Shown here piece by piece: positions 37,320 through 45,033 of a stretch of 64,000 bases of DNA; positions within the stretch are counted from its first letter, which is position 1, and each line of letters begins with the position of its first letter. The notes beneath the pieces are model-generated. The model saw only the letters and a program-made list of their open reading frames with translations. It was not told the origin of the DNA and did no database searches. Made by a program: the position numbers and the translations under genes. The stretch covers positions 4,216,001 to 4,280,000 of the forward strand of contig NZ_CP115483.1 of assembly GCF_027627455.1 (NCBI RefSeq), given 5' to 3'. Origin of the DNA: Sphingobacterium sp. SYP-B4668 (GTDB taxonomy: Bacteria > Bacteroidota > Bacteroidia > Sphingobacteriales > Sphingobacteriaceae).

Positions 37320-37433
37320 AAAAAAAAACCGTACATTCGAAAGTGTACGGGGCGCCCCTAACTTAGAGGTCGACCCAAAGACAAATTCACACACTCCCCT
37401 CCCCCCTCCCATGGGAGATGAAATCTGTGAATT
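37320..37433 (-). ncRNA. Candidate structured RNA upstream of rnr (minus strand)
   Basis: A GC-rich island in AT-rich DNA. Read on the minus strand, AATTCACA (37433-37426) pairs with TGTGAATT (37391-37384) and encloses the palindrome CTCCCATGGGAG (37406-37417) and a G-rich run (37396-37410). Next is GGGGCGCCCC (37349-37358), then a CCGTACA/TGTACGG hairpin (37329-37350) followed by nine U (37328-37320), a textbook terminator for this direction only. The minus-strand promoter is weak (TATTTATG at 37436-37443). It could instead be part of the rnr 5' leader on the plus strand. No known RNA family is recognised. Confidence 0.35.
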
Positions 37434-37451
37434 GACATAAATAGAAAATAC

Positions 37452-39581
37452 ATGAGAACAAAAAAAGAAAACCCATACAAGGAGGTGTTGACCCAATTGA
37501 TTGTGGACATCTTCGAAAAATCAGGAAACAAACCCTTCAACTATAAACAAGTCGCCGCCAAACTTAACGTCACCGATCAAGACGCAAAAATGGCCATTGC
37601 AGAGGTCCTTACTACCGACCCCAAAAACAGCCCATTTGTAGAAATCTCGAAAGGCAAATTCCAACTTCGCCAACTCAAGGTTTACATCACCGGAAAGGTC
37701 GACATGACTGCTGACGGATCAGCATATATCATACCCGAGGATGAACTCGAAAATGACATTTACATTGCCCCTCGAAAACTAAGACAGGCCCTCCATGGTG
37801 ACATCGTAAAAGTACACACCTACGAGAAGAGGAAGGGTCGAAAAAAAGAAGGTGAGGTCGTCGAGATTCTTCAACGAGCCAAGACAGATTTCACCGGCAT
37901 CATCAACCTATCCCAAAACTTTGCCTTCTTCATCGCAGATGACCGAAAGATGCTCAACGATATCTTCGTACCACTAGACAACCTCAATGGTGCAAAGGAT
38001 GGAGAAAAAGCCGTCGTCTCCATTATCGATTGGCCAAGGGGAAGTAAAAATCCAATCGGAAAAGTAAAAAACGTCTTGGGCAAAAAAGGCGAGAACAACA
38101 CGGAGATGAATGCCATATTGGCAGACTTCGGCTTCCCACTATCCTTCCCTCTCGAAGTAGAAGAAGAAGCCAATTCCATCTCTGGGGAGATTGACCTTGC
38201 AGAGATTAAAAAACGTAGAGATTTCAGAGAAGTCCTTACATTCACGATTGACCCTGCCGACGCCAAAGATTTTGATGACGCCATCTCTTTCCAAGAATTA
38301 CCCAATGGCAACTATGAGATTGGGGTCCACATTGCAGATGTCAGTCACTTTGTACAACCGGATACGCTCCTGGACAAAGAAGCTTTTGAGCGCGCCACAT
38401 CTGTATACTTGGTTGACCGTGTAATACCTATGCTCCCAGAGCGACTGTCCAACGACCTCTGCTCCCTAAGACCAAATGAGGATCGCTTGTGCTTCTCAGC
38501 AGTATTTGAAATAGACGAGGCAGCCAATATACACAACGAGTGGTTTGGTCGCACCATCATACATTCCGATCGAAGATTTTCATACGAAGAAGCACAGGAG
38601 ATCATCGAAAACAAGAGTGGTGAATTCTCCAAAGAAATACTAAAGCTAAATGAACTCGCCTACATTCTACGTGAACGCAAATTTAAGAATGGCGCCATCG
38701 CTTTTGAAAGCGAAGAGGTCAAATTCACCTTGGATGAAAACGGCAAACCCACCGGCGTATACACCAAAGTCCGTAAAGACGCCCATAAACTAATCGAGGA
38801 CTTTATGCTACTGGCCAATAGGAAAGTGGCCGAGTTCATCGGAAAGAAAGGCAAAGGCAAAAACAAGCTGACTTTTGTATATCGCTTCCACGACTTACCA
38901 AACCCCGAAACGTTGCTCACCTTTTCCCAGTTCGCATCCAGGTTTGGACACAAGCTCAGCATTCGCTCAGACAAAGAGACCGCAAAATCCCTGAATACGC
39001 TGATGACGAAGATTGAAGGGAGCAAAGAGCAAAACCTTTTGACCTCACTTGCCGTCCGTTCCATGGCCAAAGCTGTATACACCACCAAAAACACCAGCCA
39101 CTACGGATTGGCATTTGACTATTATACGCATTTCACATCCCCCATCAGACGTTATCCAGATGTGATGGTCCATAGGCTGCTTCAATTCTACCTGGATGGT
39201 GGCAGCAATGTCAATGCCGAGCATTACGAAAAAATGAGTGCCCACACCTCACAAATGGAGAAGAAAGCGGCAGAAGCAGAAAGAGCATCCATCAAATACA
39301 AACAAGCCGAATTCCTTCAAGACCAAATCGGCGTTGAATACACAGGGATTGTATCCGGCGTTACCGAATGGGGAATGTACGTAGAAATCGAATCCAATAA
39401 ATGTGAGGGGCTTGTCCGGCTTCGTGATATTACCGACGATTTTTATGTGCTCGATGAAAAAAATTATGCTATCATTGGCCAGCGTAAGAAGAAAAAATAT
39501 CAACTAGGGGATGAAGTCCAAATCATGGTAAAAAAAGTAGATATGGACAAAAGACAGATTGATTTTACGTTGATATCTTAA
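37452..39581 (+). CDS. rnr: Ribonuclease R
   Basis: A 709-residue 3'-5' exoribonuclease of the RNB family that degrades structured RNA. Order: N-terminal winged helix (about 5-70), cold-shock-like domains (about 75-230), RNB catalytic domain (about 250-580; FTIDPADAKDFDDAISF with the metal-binding Asp residues, YEIGVHIADVSHFV, TSPIRRYPDVMVHRLLQ) and an S1 domain (about 625-709; GIVSGVTEWGMYVEIE). Length matches the family. The first codon lies 19 bases after the structured island at 37320-37433. Confidence 0.95.
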   Translation: MRTKKENPYKEVLTQLIVDIFEKSGNKPFNYKQVAAKLNVTDQDAKMAIAEVLTTDPKNSPFVEISKGKFQLRQLKVYITGKVDMTADGSAYIIPEDELENDIYIAPRKLRQALHGDIVKVHTYEKRKGRKKEGEVVEILQRAKTDFTGIINLSQNFAFFIADDRKMLNDIFVPLDNLNGAKDGEKAVVSIIDWPRGSKNPIGKVKNVLGKKGENNTEMNAILADFGFPLSFPLEVEEEANSISGEIDLAEIKKRRDFREVLTFTIDPADAKDFDDAISFQELPNGNYEIGVHIADVSHFVQPDTLLDKEAFERATSVYLVDRVIPMLPERLSNDLCSLRPNEDRLCFSAVFEIDEAANIHNEWFGRTIIHSDRRFSYEEAQEIIENKSGEFSKEILKLNELAYILRERKFKNGAIAFESEEVKFTLDENGKPTGVYTKVRKDAHKLIEDFMLLANRKVAEFIGKKGKGKNKLTFVYRFHDLPNPETLLTFSQFASRFGHKLSIRSDKETAKSLNTLMTKIEGSKEQNLLTSLAVRSMAKAVYTTKNTSHYGLAFDYYTHFTSPIRRYPDVMVHRLLQFYLDGGSNVNAEHYEKMSAHTSQMEKKAAEAERASIKYKQAEFLQDQIGVEYTGIVSGVTEWGMYVEIESNKCEGLVRLRDITDDFYVLDEKNYAIIGQRKKKKYQLGDEVQIMVKKVDMDKRQIDFTLIS

Positions 39582-39594
39582 AACTATTCCGAGT

Positions 39595-39633
39595 TATACA
39601 AAAGTGCCAATTTCAGATTGGCACTTTTGTATA
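39595..39633 (+). terminator. Intrinsic terminator of rnr
   Basis: A 17-bp stem, 39595-39611 with 39617-39633, centred on GTGCCAAT/ATTGGCAC and flanked by A- and T-runs that pair; loop TTCAG. Confidence 0.8.
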
Positions 39634-39789
39634 ATTCATAGTCAGATTAAACACACATCCATTGCGACAGGCTTTAGACGTCAAGCTACACACCTCAACC
39701 GACCTCCCTTCACCAGAGATCCTTTATCATCCCTCATTGAAAATACTACTGCGCTACTTATGACATACAGCTTACCCGCGCCCCACTTA

Positions 39790-40158
39790 CCAGCAGCTAG
39801 TAGATATCCAGTAGCTCTTTAGTACCTTCTTGGTGAATCTCCAGTACCTTTTCAGTACCTTTCCCGTGAACTAACCGTACACCCCCAGTACACCTTTAGT
39901 GAATCTAACATTCATTTCCCATACCTTTTCCGAAAGCTCCTCGAAAGTCCTTCGCTCCCACATCGGCACTTTATTACTTTCCGCCCAGCTTATTACTACC
40001 TTATCCTTACCTTTATCGTAGTGAAGAGGTAATGATTTGGTGATGCAGAGGTTCAGCAGAGGTGGTGGAGCACCGAATACATGACGGACAAAGAGCGAAG
40101 TTGACAGAATCCAGACGTAAAGCTTGTGGCACTTGTTGGCACGGATACATCTTTCCAA
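39790..40158 (-). pseudogene. Degenerate reading frame with 11-residue tandem repeats
   Basis: An ATG at 40158 opens a 95-codon frame ending in TAG at 39871-39873. Beyond this stop the same frame continues through two more copies of an 11-residue repeat (RFTKGVLGVYG, then FTGKVLKRYW, then RFTKKVLKSYW) to a TAA near 39790. The preceding segment ELSEKVWEMNV looks like a decayed fourth copy. The repeat is also plain as DNA (33-bp units, 39808-39906). The N-terminal part resembles nothing I can name. It may be a pseudogene with a stop inside the repeat, or noncoding repeat DNA. Its base composition is less AT-rich than the flanks. Confidence 0.35.
39808..39906. repeat. Three tandem 33-bp repeats
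   Basis: Units 39808-39840, 39841-39873 and 39874-39906 are exactly 33 bp each. They share a CCAGTAC...CAGTACCTTT...GTGAATCT pattern with about one third of positions varying. A weaker fourth unit follows at 39907-39939 (TACCTTTTCCG part only). Read on the minus strand they encode the 11-residue repeat (R)FTxKVLxxYW. Confidence 0.75.
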
Positions 40159-40271
40159 ATGCTCTCTTACTGAATCCTAGCTATTAAAGACTATTCGCAA
40201 GCAACTGTATCACGACCGTACCGCATCGCAGAAATAACTACAATCTATAAAGAACAAGTATACTGAACCTA

Positions 40272-40306
40272 AAAAGCCGCATCGATATAGTATCGATGCG
40301 GCTTTT
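40272..40306 (-). terminator. Bidirectional intrinsic terminator before the lipoprotein gene
   Basis: AAAAGCCGCATCGATA (40272-40287) pairs perfectly with TATCGATGCGGCTTTT (40291-40306). It lies just downstream of the minus-strand lipoprotein gene ending at 40327 and should terminate it. Confidence 0.85.
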
Positions 40307-40326
40307 GTTGAGCTTTGTGCAAAAAA

Positions 40327-40731
40327 TTATTGTTTTAGGCCTTCAAAACTGTACATTACCTCACCTTCTGCAGTCACTTTCGTCACGAAGGACAATCCCT
40401 TATTCTCAAAAGTATATACAAAGACCCCCTGAGGCTCTGTTGGCTGCGAAAGGATACCCATATTACTATTATTGTAGACTTCCATTTCTTTAACAGGAAG
40501 TTTCAAACTACCATCTTGAGCAGTAATCCTAACTTTCTTGTCACTTACTTTCGTAACAACGACCGTCTGATTAAACTTTTGACCTCCACCAACAATATCA
40601 ATAGTTCCTTTATAAGTACCTACCGCAGCATCAATACTTCCTCCACTAGGTCCATCATCATCTTTAGAACACCCCACAAATGCAACCATTACAAACGCCA
40701 ACACCATGGCATACATCATTTTCATTTTCAT
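40327..40731 (-). CDS. Small surface-type lipoprotein
   Basis: A 134-residue protein with a signal peptide (MKMKMMYAMVLAFVMVAFVGC) and lipidated Cys21. It is followed directly by SKDDDGPSGG. A Lys then acidic residues just after the Cys matches the surface-export signal described for Bacteroidota lipoproteins, so it may face outwards. The mature part (about 35-134) is predicted all-beta, resembling small lipocalin-like domains (GTYKGTIDIVGGGQKFNQTVVVTKVSDKKVRI). Function unknown. Monocistronic. Confidence 0.78.
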   Translation of the reverse strand: MKMKMMYAMVLAFVMVAFVGCSKDDDGPSGGSIDAAVGTYKGTIDIVGGGQKFNQTVVVTKVSDKKVRITAQDGSLKLPVKEMEVYNNSNMGILSQPTEPQGVFVYTFENKGLSFVTKVTAEGEVMYSFEGLKQ

Positions 40732-41008
40732 AACATCAATTATTTAAGTAAAAAATATTCACTGCTCCATTACAAATGTGACGCCAAAACCCGCGTATAG
40801 CCGTCATAATTTCACAAGAATTTGAAAATTACCCATAAACAGGTAATCCCGCCCCTTGGTTAAAGACATATATCATCCATAGCTGTATCAAAAATAGCAC
40901 ATCAGCTTTCTGCTAATAAAGCTAGAGGCCACACGCTCAATTGAATCACAGCCAGCCTGATATAGCATCGAACGAAATAAAAAATAAGTAAAATTTACGC
41001 CTTAACTA
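40732..41008. other. Intergenic spacer between lipoprotein gene and str operon
   Basis: About 280 bases with no convincing gene. It should contain the minus-strand promoter of the lipoprotein gene. I see no terminator or repeat. Confidence 0.5.
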
Positions 41009-41039
41009 TTTCATATTCAAAACAGAATCACTATCTTTG
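41009..41039 (+). promoter_or_regulatory. Promoter of the rpsL-rpsG-fusA-rpsJ operon
   Basis: TTTC at 41009-41012, a 19-base spacer and TATCTTTG at 41032-41039. Transcription would start near 41046, about 44 bases before rpsL. The same TTTC-N19 spacing is seen at the tRNA-Cys promoter. Confidence 0.65.
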
Positions 41040-41089
41040 CGGACTTTAAAAAATTATTTTTAATAAATTTTATAATCAAAAACAGGTAA

Positions 41090-41503
41090 ATGCCTACTAT
41101 TCAACAATTAGTTAGAAAAGGTAGAGTAGCTCTGGTTGACAAGAGTAAGTCGCCAGCGTTGGACAGCTGTCCACAGCGAAGAGGTGTGTGTACTCGTGTA
41201 TACACTACTACCCCTAAAAAACCAAACTCAGCAATGCGTAAAGTAGCTCGTGTACGTTTAACAAACGGTAAAGAGGTCAACGCTTACATCCCAGGAGAAG
41301 GTCACAACTTACAAGAGCACTCTATCGTATTGATTCGTGGTGGTCGTGTTAAGGATTTACCAGGTGTACGTTACCACATTATCCGTGGTGCATTAGATAC
41401 TTCAGGTGTAGCAGGTCGTAACCAACGTCGTTCTAAATACGGAACTAAACGCCCTAAACCAGGACAAGCAGCTGCAGCTCCTGCAAAAGGCAAGAAGAAA
41501 TAA
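41090..41503 (+). CDS. rpsL: 30S ribosomal protein S12
   Basis: A 137-residue decoding-centre protein. TTTPKKPNSAMRKVARVRLTNG and GEGHNLQEHSIVLIRGGRVKDLPGVRYHIIRG are fully typical, and both Lys positions linked to streptomycin resistance (KKPN and RVKD) carry the wild-type residue. A C-terminal extension rich in Ala, Pro and Lys is present. First gene of the str operon. Confidence 0.98.
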   Translation: MPTIQQLVRKGRVALVDKSKSPALDSCPQRRGVCTRVYTTTPKKPNSAMRKVARVRLTNGKEVNAYIPGEGHNLQEHSIVLIRGGRVKDLPGVRYHIIRGALDTSGVAGRNQRRSKYGTKRPKPGQAAAAPAKGKKK

Positions 41504-41522
41504 TTAAACGGAGGAAAGAGAA

Positions 41523-41990
41523 ATGAGAAAATCAAAACCAAAAAAGAGAATCATTCTACCTGATCCAAAGTTTAATGACGTTCAGGTAACACGTTTTGTA
41601 AACAACATGATGTATGACGGTAAAAAATCTATCGCATATGACATCTTTTACAGAGCTGTAGAATTAGTAGAACAAAAAACTAGCGAAAACGGTTTAGAGA
41701 CTTGGAAAAAAGCTTTAAACAACGTTATGCCAGCCGTCGAAGTTAAATCTCGTCGTGTAGGTGGAGCTAACTTCCAAGTTCCTATGGAAGTACGTCCTGA
41801 GCGTAAAATTGCTTTAGGTATGAAATGGTTAATTTCATACTCTCGCAGACGTGGCGAAAAGACGATGTTCGAAAAATTAGCAGGAGAAATCATTTCAGCT
41901 TCTAAAGGTGAAGGTGCTGCTGTTAAGAAAAAAGAGGATACGCACAAAATGGCTGAAGCCAACAAAGCGTTCTCACACTTCAGATTTTAA
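41523..41990 (+). CDS. rpsG: 30S ribosomal protein S7
   Basis: A 155-residue assembly protein of the 30S head (PDPKFNDVQVTRFVNNMMYDGKKSIAYDIFY, VGGANFQVPMEVRPERKIALGMKWLI). It starts 19 bases after rpsL with GGAGGAAA ahead of the ATG, an unusually good ribosome-binding site for this phylum. A strong hairpin (42017-42064) separates it from fusA. Confidence 0.98.
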   Translation: MRKSKPKKRIILPDPKFNDVQVTRFVNNMMYDGKKSIAYDIFYRAVELVEQKTSENGLETWKKALNNVMPAVEVKSRRVGGANFQVPMEVRPERKIALGMKWLISYSRRRGEKTMFEKLAGEIISASKGEGAAVKKKEDTHKMAEANKAFSHFRF

Positions 41991-42016
41991 TTTTGAAGGA
42001 TTCAAAAAAATACGGA

Positions 42017-42064
42017 TACACCGACTTCGGAAAATGGCATCGCGCTATTTGCTAAGTCGGTGTA
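42017..42064 (+). promoter_or_regulatory. Intercistronic hairpin between rpsG and fusA
   Basis: TACACCGACTT (42017-42027) pairs perfectly with AAGTCGGTGTA (42054-42064). The loop holds a second stem, AAATGGC with GCTATTT including one G-U pair. No U-run follows, so it is not a terminator. It may be a processing or protein-binding site controlling the str operon. Confidence 0.6.
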
Positions 42065-42119
42065 CTTATTTAAAATCAAAAAAACAAAGTTCATACCGAA
42101 CTAAGTGTATAAAAATTAT

Positions 42120-44231
42120 ATGGCAAGAGATTTAAAATTTACTAGAAATATCGGTATCGCCGCCCACATCGATGCTGGTAAGACAACAACTACGGAGCGT
42201 ATCCTTTTCTACTCTGGTGTAAACCACAAATTGGGAGAAACGCACGAAGGTTCGGCAACTACTGACTGGATGGCTCAAGAGCAAGAGCGTGGTATCACGA
42301 TCACATCTGCAGCAGTAACCGTATTCTGGAACTACCGTGGTGACAAATACAACGTCAACGTAATCGATACTCCTGGACACGTGGATTTCACGGTTGAGGT
42401 CAATCGTTCATTACGTGTATTAGACGGATTGGTATTTTTATTTTCAGCAGTTGATGGTGTTGAGCCTCAATCGGAGACCAACTGGAGACTTGCAGACAAT
42501 TATAAAGTACCTCGTATCGGTTTTGTCAATAAAATGGACCGTTCTGGAGCTGATTTCTTGAAAGTTGTAAAACAAGTTAAAGAAATGTTAGGTTCTGATG
42601 CTGTCGCTCTACAATTACCAATCGGAGCTGAAGACAACTTTACAGGTGTTGTTGACTTAATCAACAACCGTGGTATCGTTTGGAATGAGCATGATAAAGG
42701 AATGACCTTCACTGAAGTGCCTATCCCTGCAGATATGCTAGAAGAAGTTTCCGAATACCGTGAAAAATTGTTGGAAGCAGTAGCTGGATACGATGAGTCA
42801 TTGATGGAGAAATTCTTCGATGATCCAAACTCATTGACCGAGCGCGAAATCCTTGACGCTCTTCGTAAAGCAGTGTTGGACAACGCAATTGTTCCTATGG
42901 TATGTGGCTCATCTTTCAAAAACAAAGGTGTACAGACCATGTTGGATTTCGTAATGGAATTATTGCCTTCACCAATGGATTCAGAAGGTGTTGTCGGTAC
43001 TAATCCCGATACTGGTGCAGAGTTGATCCGTAAACCAGATGTTAACGAGCCATTCGCTGCATTAGGATTTAAAATTGCGACTGACCCATTCGTAGGTCGT
43101 CTATGTTTCATCCGTGCATACTCCGGTAAATTAGAAGCTGGTTCTTATGTATTGAATACACGTTCAGGAAACAAAGAACGTATCTCTCGTATCTTCCAGA
43201 TGCATGCAAACAAGCAAAATCCTATCCCTTTCATCGAGGCTGGAGACATCGGTGCTGTAGTAGGTTTCAAGGATATCAAGACTGGTGATACACTATGTGA
43301 TGAAAAACATCCAATCGTCCTAGAATCCATGAACTTCCCTGAGCCAGTTATCGGTTTGGCAATTGAACCTAAAACTCAAGCTGACGTTGATAAAATGGGT
43401 ATAGCATTAGGAAAATTGGCCGAAGAAGATCCTACATTCGTTGTTAAATCGGATGAAGAGACTGGTCAAACAGTTATCTCGGGTATGGGCGAACTTCACT
43501 TAGACATCCTAATTGACCGTCTACGTCGTGAGTTCAAAGTCGAGGTAAACCAAGGAGCTCCTCAAGTAGCATATAAAGAATCTATTACAGGTGGCTGTGA
43601 GCACCGTGAAGTTTACAAAAAGCAATCTGGTGGTCGTGGTAAATTCGCCGACATTAAAATTGTTATTTCTCCAGCTGACGAAGATTATGATCTTTCAAAA
43701 TCTCCACTTCAGTTTGTGAACGAAATCACTGGTGGATCTATCCCTAAGGAATACATACCTTCTGTTCAAAAAGGATTCGAAACATCAATGAAAAACGGTG
43801 TATTGGCCGGCTTCCCATTGTCAGGTATGAAAGTTCGTTTGATCGACGGTTCATTCCACGCAGTCGATTCAGATTCACTATCATTCGAACTAGCAGCTCG
43901 TACAGCATACCGTGAGGCATTACCTAAATGTTCTCCTGTATTGATGGAACCTATTATGAAAATAGAGGTTTTAACACCAGAAGAAAACATGGGTGACGTG
44001 ATGGGTGACTTAAACCGTCGTCGTGGTTTGATGCAAGGTTTGGACTCTCGTAATGGTGCTCAGGTAATCAAAGCATTGGTCCCTCTTTCTGAGATGTTTG
44101 GTTATGTAACACAATTACGTACCATCACTTCAGGACGTGCAACTTCTACAATGGAATTTGACCACTACGCTGAAGCTCCTCGTAACGTTCAAGATGAGGT
44201 AGTTGCAAAAGCTAAAGGAAAAGTTAGCTAA
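42120..44231 (+). CDS. fusA: Translation elongation factor G
   Basis: A 703-residue translocase GTPase. G-domain motifs: AHIDAGKTTTTE (G1), RGITITSA (G2), DTPGHVDF (G3), NKMDRSGA (G4). Domains II-V follow in the usual order, with domain IV around SGGRGKFADIKIVI. I use the ATG at 42120 (MARDLKFTRNIGI), the normal EF-G N-terminus. A GTG at 42105 is in frame but adds only MYKNY. Confidence 0.97.
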   Translation: MARDLKFTRNIGIAAHIDAGKTTTTERILFYSGVNHKLGETHEGSATTDWMAQEQERGITITSAAVTVFWNYRGDKYNVNVIDTPGHVDFTVEVNRSLRVLDGLVFLFSAVDGVEPQSETNWRLADNYKVPRIGFVNKMDRSGADFLKVVKQVKEMLGSDAVALQLPIGAEDNFTGVVDLINNRGIVWNEHDKGMTFTEVPIPADMLEEVSEYREKLLEAVAGYDESLMEKFFDDPNSLTEREILDALRKAVLDNAIVPMVCGSSFKNKGVQTMLDFVMELLPSPMDSEGVVGTNPDTGAELIRKPDVNEPFAALGFKIATDPFVGRLCFIRAYSGKLEAGSYVLNTRSGNKERISRIFQMHANKQNPIPFIEAGDIGAVVGFKDIKTGDTLCDEKHPIVLESMNFPEPVIGLAIEPKTQADVDKMGIALGKLAEEDPTFVVKSDEETGQTVISGMGELHLDILIDRLRREFKVEVNQGAPQVAYKESITGGCEHREVYKKQSGGRGKFADIKIVISPADEDYDLSKSPLQFVNEITGGSIPKEYIPSVQKGFETSMKNGVLAGFPLSGMKVRLIDGSFHAVDSDSLSFELAARTAYREALPKCSPVLMEPIMKIEVLTPEENMGDVMGDLNRRRGLMQGLDSRNGAQVIKALVPLSEMFGYVTQLRTITSGRATSTMEFDHYAEAPRNVQDEVVAKAKGKVS

Positions 44232-44254
44232 TTAACTTTCTTTCAAAATAAACC

Positions 44255-44288
44255 GACCGCCTATTACTAATAGCTCTAATAGGTGGTC
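44255..44288 (+). promoter_or_regulatory. Intercistronic hairpin between fusA and rpsJ
   Basis: GACCGCCTATT (44255-44265) pairs with AATAGGTGGTC (44278-44288) with one G-U pair; loop 12 bases. No U-run follows. It mirrors the hairpin between rpsG and fusA and may mark RNA processing or regulation. Confidence 0.55.
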
Positions 44289-44307
44289 ATTTAAACAAAT
44301 AAATAAA

Positions 44308-44613
44308 ATGAGCCAAAGAATCAGAATCAAATTGAAATCTTACGATTACAATTTAGTTGACAAATCAGCTGAGAAAATCGTAAAAACAGTAAAACCTACA
44401 GGTGCAGTTGTTAGTGGTCCTATCCCATTGCCTACTGAGAAAAAAATCTATACCGTTTTACGTTCACCACACGTTAACAAAAAAGCACGTGAGCAATTCC
44501 AATTGTGTGCTTACAAGAGATTGTTAGATATCTACTCTTCTAACTCTAAAACTGTTGACGCATTGATGAAACTTGAATTACCTTCAGGTGTTGAAGTAGA
44601 AATCAAAGTGTGA
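44308..44613 (+). CDS. rpsJ: 30S ribosomal protein S10
   Basis: A 101-residue protein of the 30S head, also NusE in antitermination (IRIKLKSYDYNLVDKSAEKIVKTVKPTGAVVSGPIPLPTEKKIYTVLRSPHVNKKAREQFQ). It ends the str operon here: a terminator follows at once, and rplC, its usual neighbour in the S10 operon, is not in the window. Confidence 0.97.
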   Translation: MSQRIRIKLKSYDYNLVDKSAEKIVKTVKPTGAVVSGPIPLPTEKKIYTVLRSPHVNKKAREQFQLCAYKRLLDIYSSNSKTVDALMKLELPSGVEVEIKV

Positions 44614-44635
44614 TAGATTTCTATTAATGAAAGAC

Positions 44636-44680
44636 AAAAAAGGGCTTTTGATGAAAATCAAAAGCCCTTTTCTTTTGTTT
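44636..44680 (+). terminator. Intrinsic terminator directly after rpsJ
   Basis: AAGGGCTTTTGAT (44640-44652) pairs with ATCAAAAGCCCTT (44657-44669), preceded by A-rich and followed by TTCTTTTG sequence. It shows the str operon ends here. Confidence 0.85.
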
Positions 44681-44763
44681 ATGATTGAACCTGACAATCT
44701 ATTGTATTGCTCTATCAACACCAGGCCAGTTAGCAGTAGCAAACACATACAACCTATATATAC

Positions 44764-44948
44764 GCGAACATAGAGACTCCGAGCCAATCTAAGTGTGAGG
44801 GTTAATAGCGGAGCTGTACTCATCACAGTTATGCGCTCTACTATCATCATGAACACCATATTGGATAGCAATAGTGATACTTCACTTCTAGCGAAGATAG
44901 AGGACCCTGGGGAGGTCTAAGCGCGGCGGTTAATAGCGAGGTTGTACT
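44764..44948. repeat. Pair of imperfect direct repeats (about 57 bp)
   Basis: Copy 1 (44764-44820) and copy 2 (44891-44948) share GCGAA-ATAGAG, TCTAAG, GGTTAATAGCG and TGTACT in the same order with scattered changes. The spacing is about 127 bases. The intervening DNA has no gene. Origin unknown. Confidence 0.55.
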
Positions 44949-44980
44949 TCTGAATTATTTGAGCAGCCATCATATAAACA

Positions 44981-45014
44981 AAAAGGCGCAAGGGATGTTG
45001 CCCTTGCGCCTTTT
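44981..45014 (-). terminator. Intrinsic terminator of the outer-membrane protein gene
   Basis: AAAAGGCGCAAGGG (44981-44994) pairs with CCCTTGCGCCTTTT (45001-45014), loop ATGTTG. It lies 20 bases after the minus-strand gene stop; T-run present on either strand. Confidence 0.85.
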
Positions 45015-45033
45015 GCTCTCGTTGTAAACTGGA

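Noticed and set aside
37293..37496. Two minus-strand frames (67 and 60 codons) over the structured island before rnr
   Set aside because: Low-quality composition, opposite the rnr start, no ribosome-binding site; the hairpins and terminator fit an RNA better.
42500..43111. 203-codon open frame antisense to fusA
   Set aside because: Runs opposite a highly conserved EF-G gene. Ser/Thr-rich composition typical of a mirrored coding strand, with no start signal.
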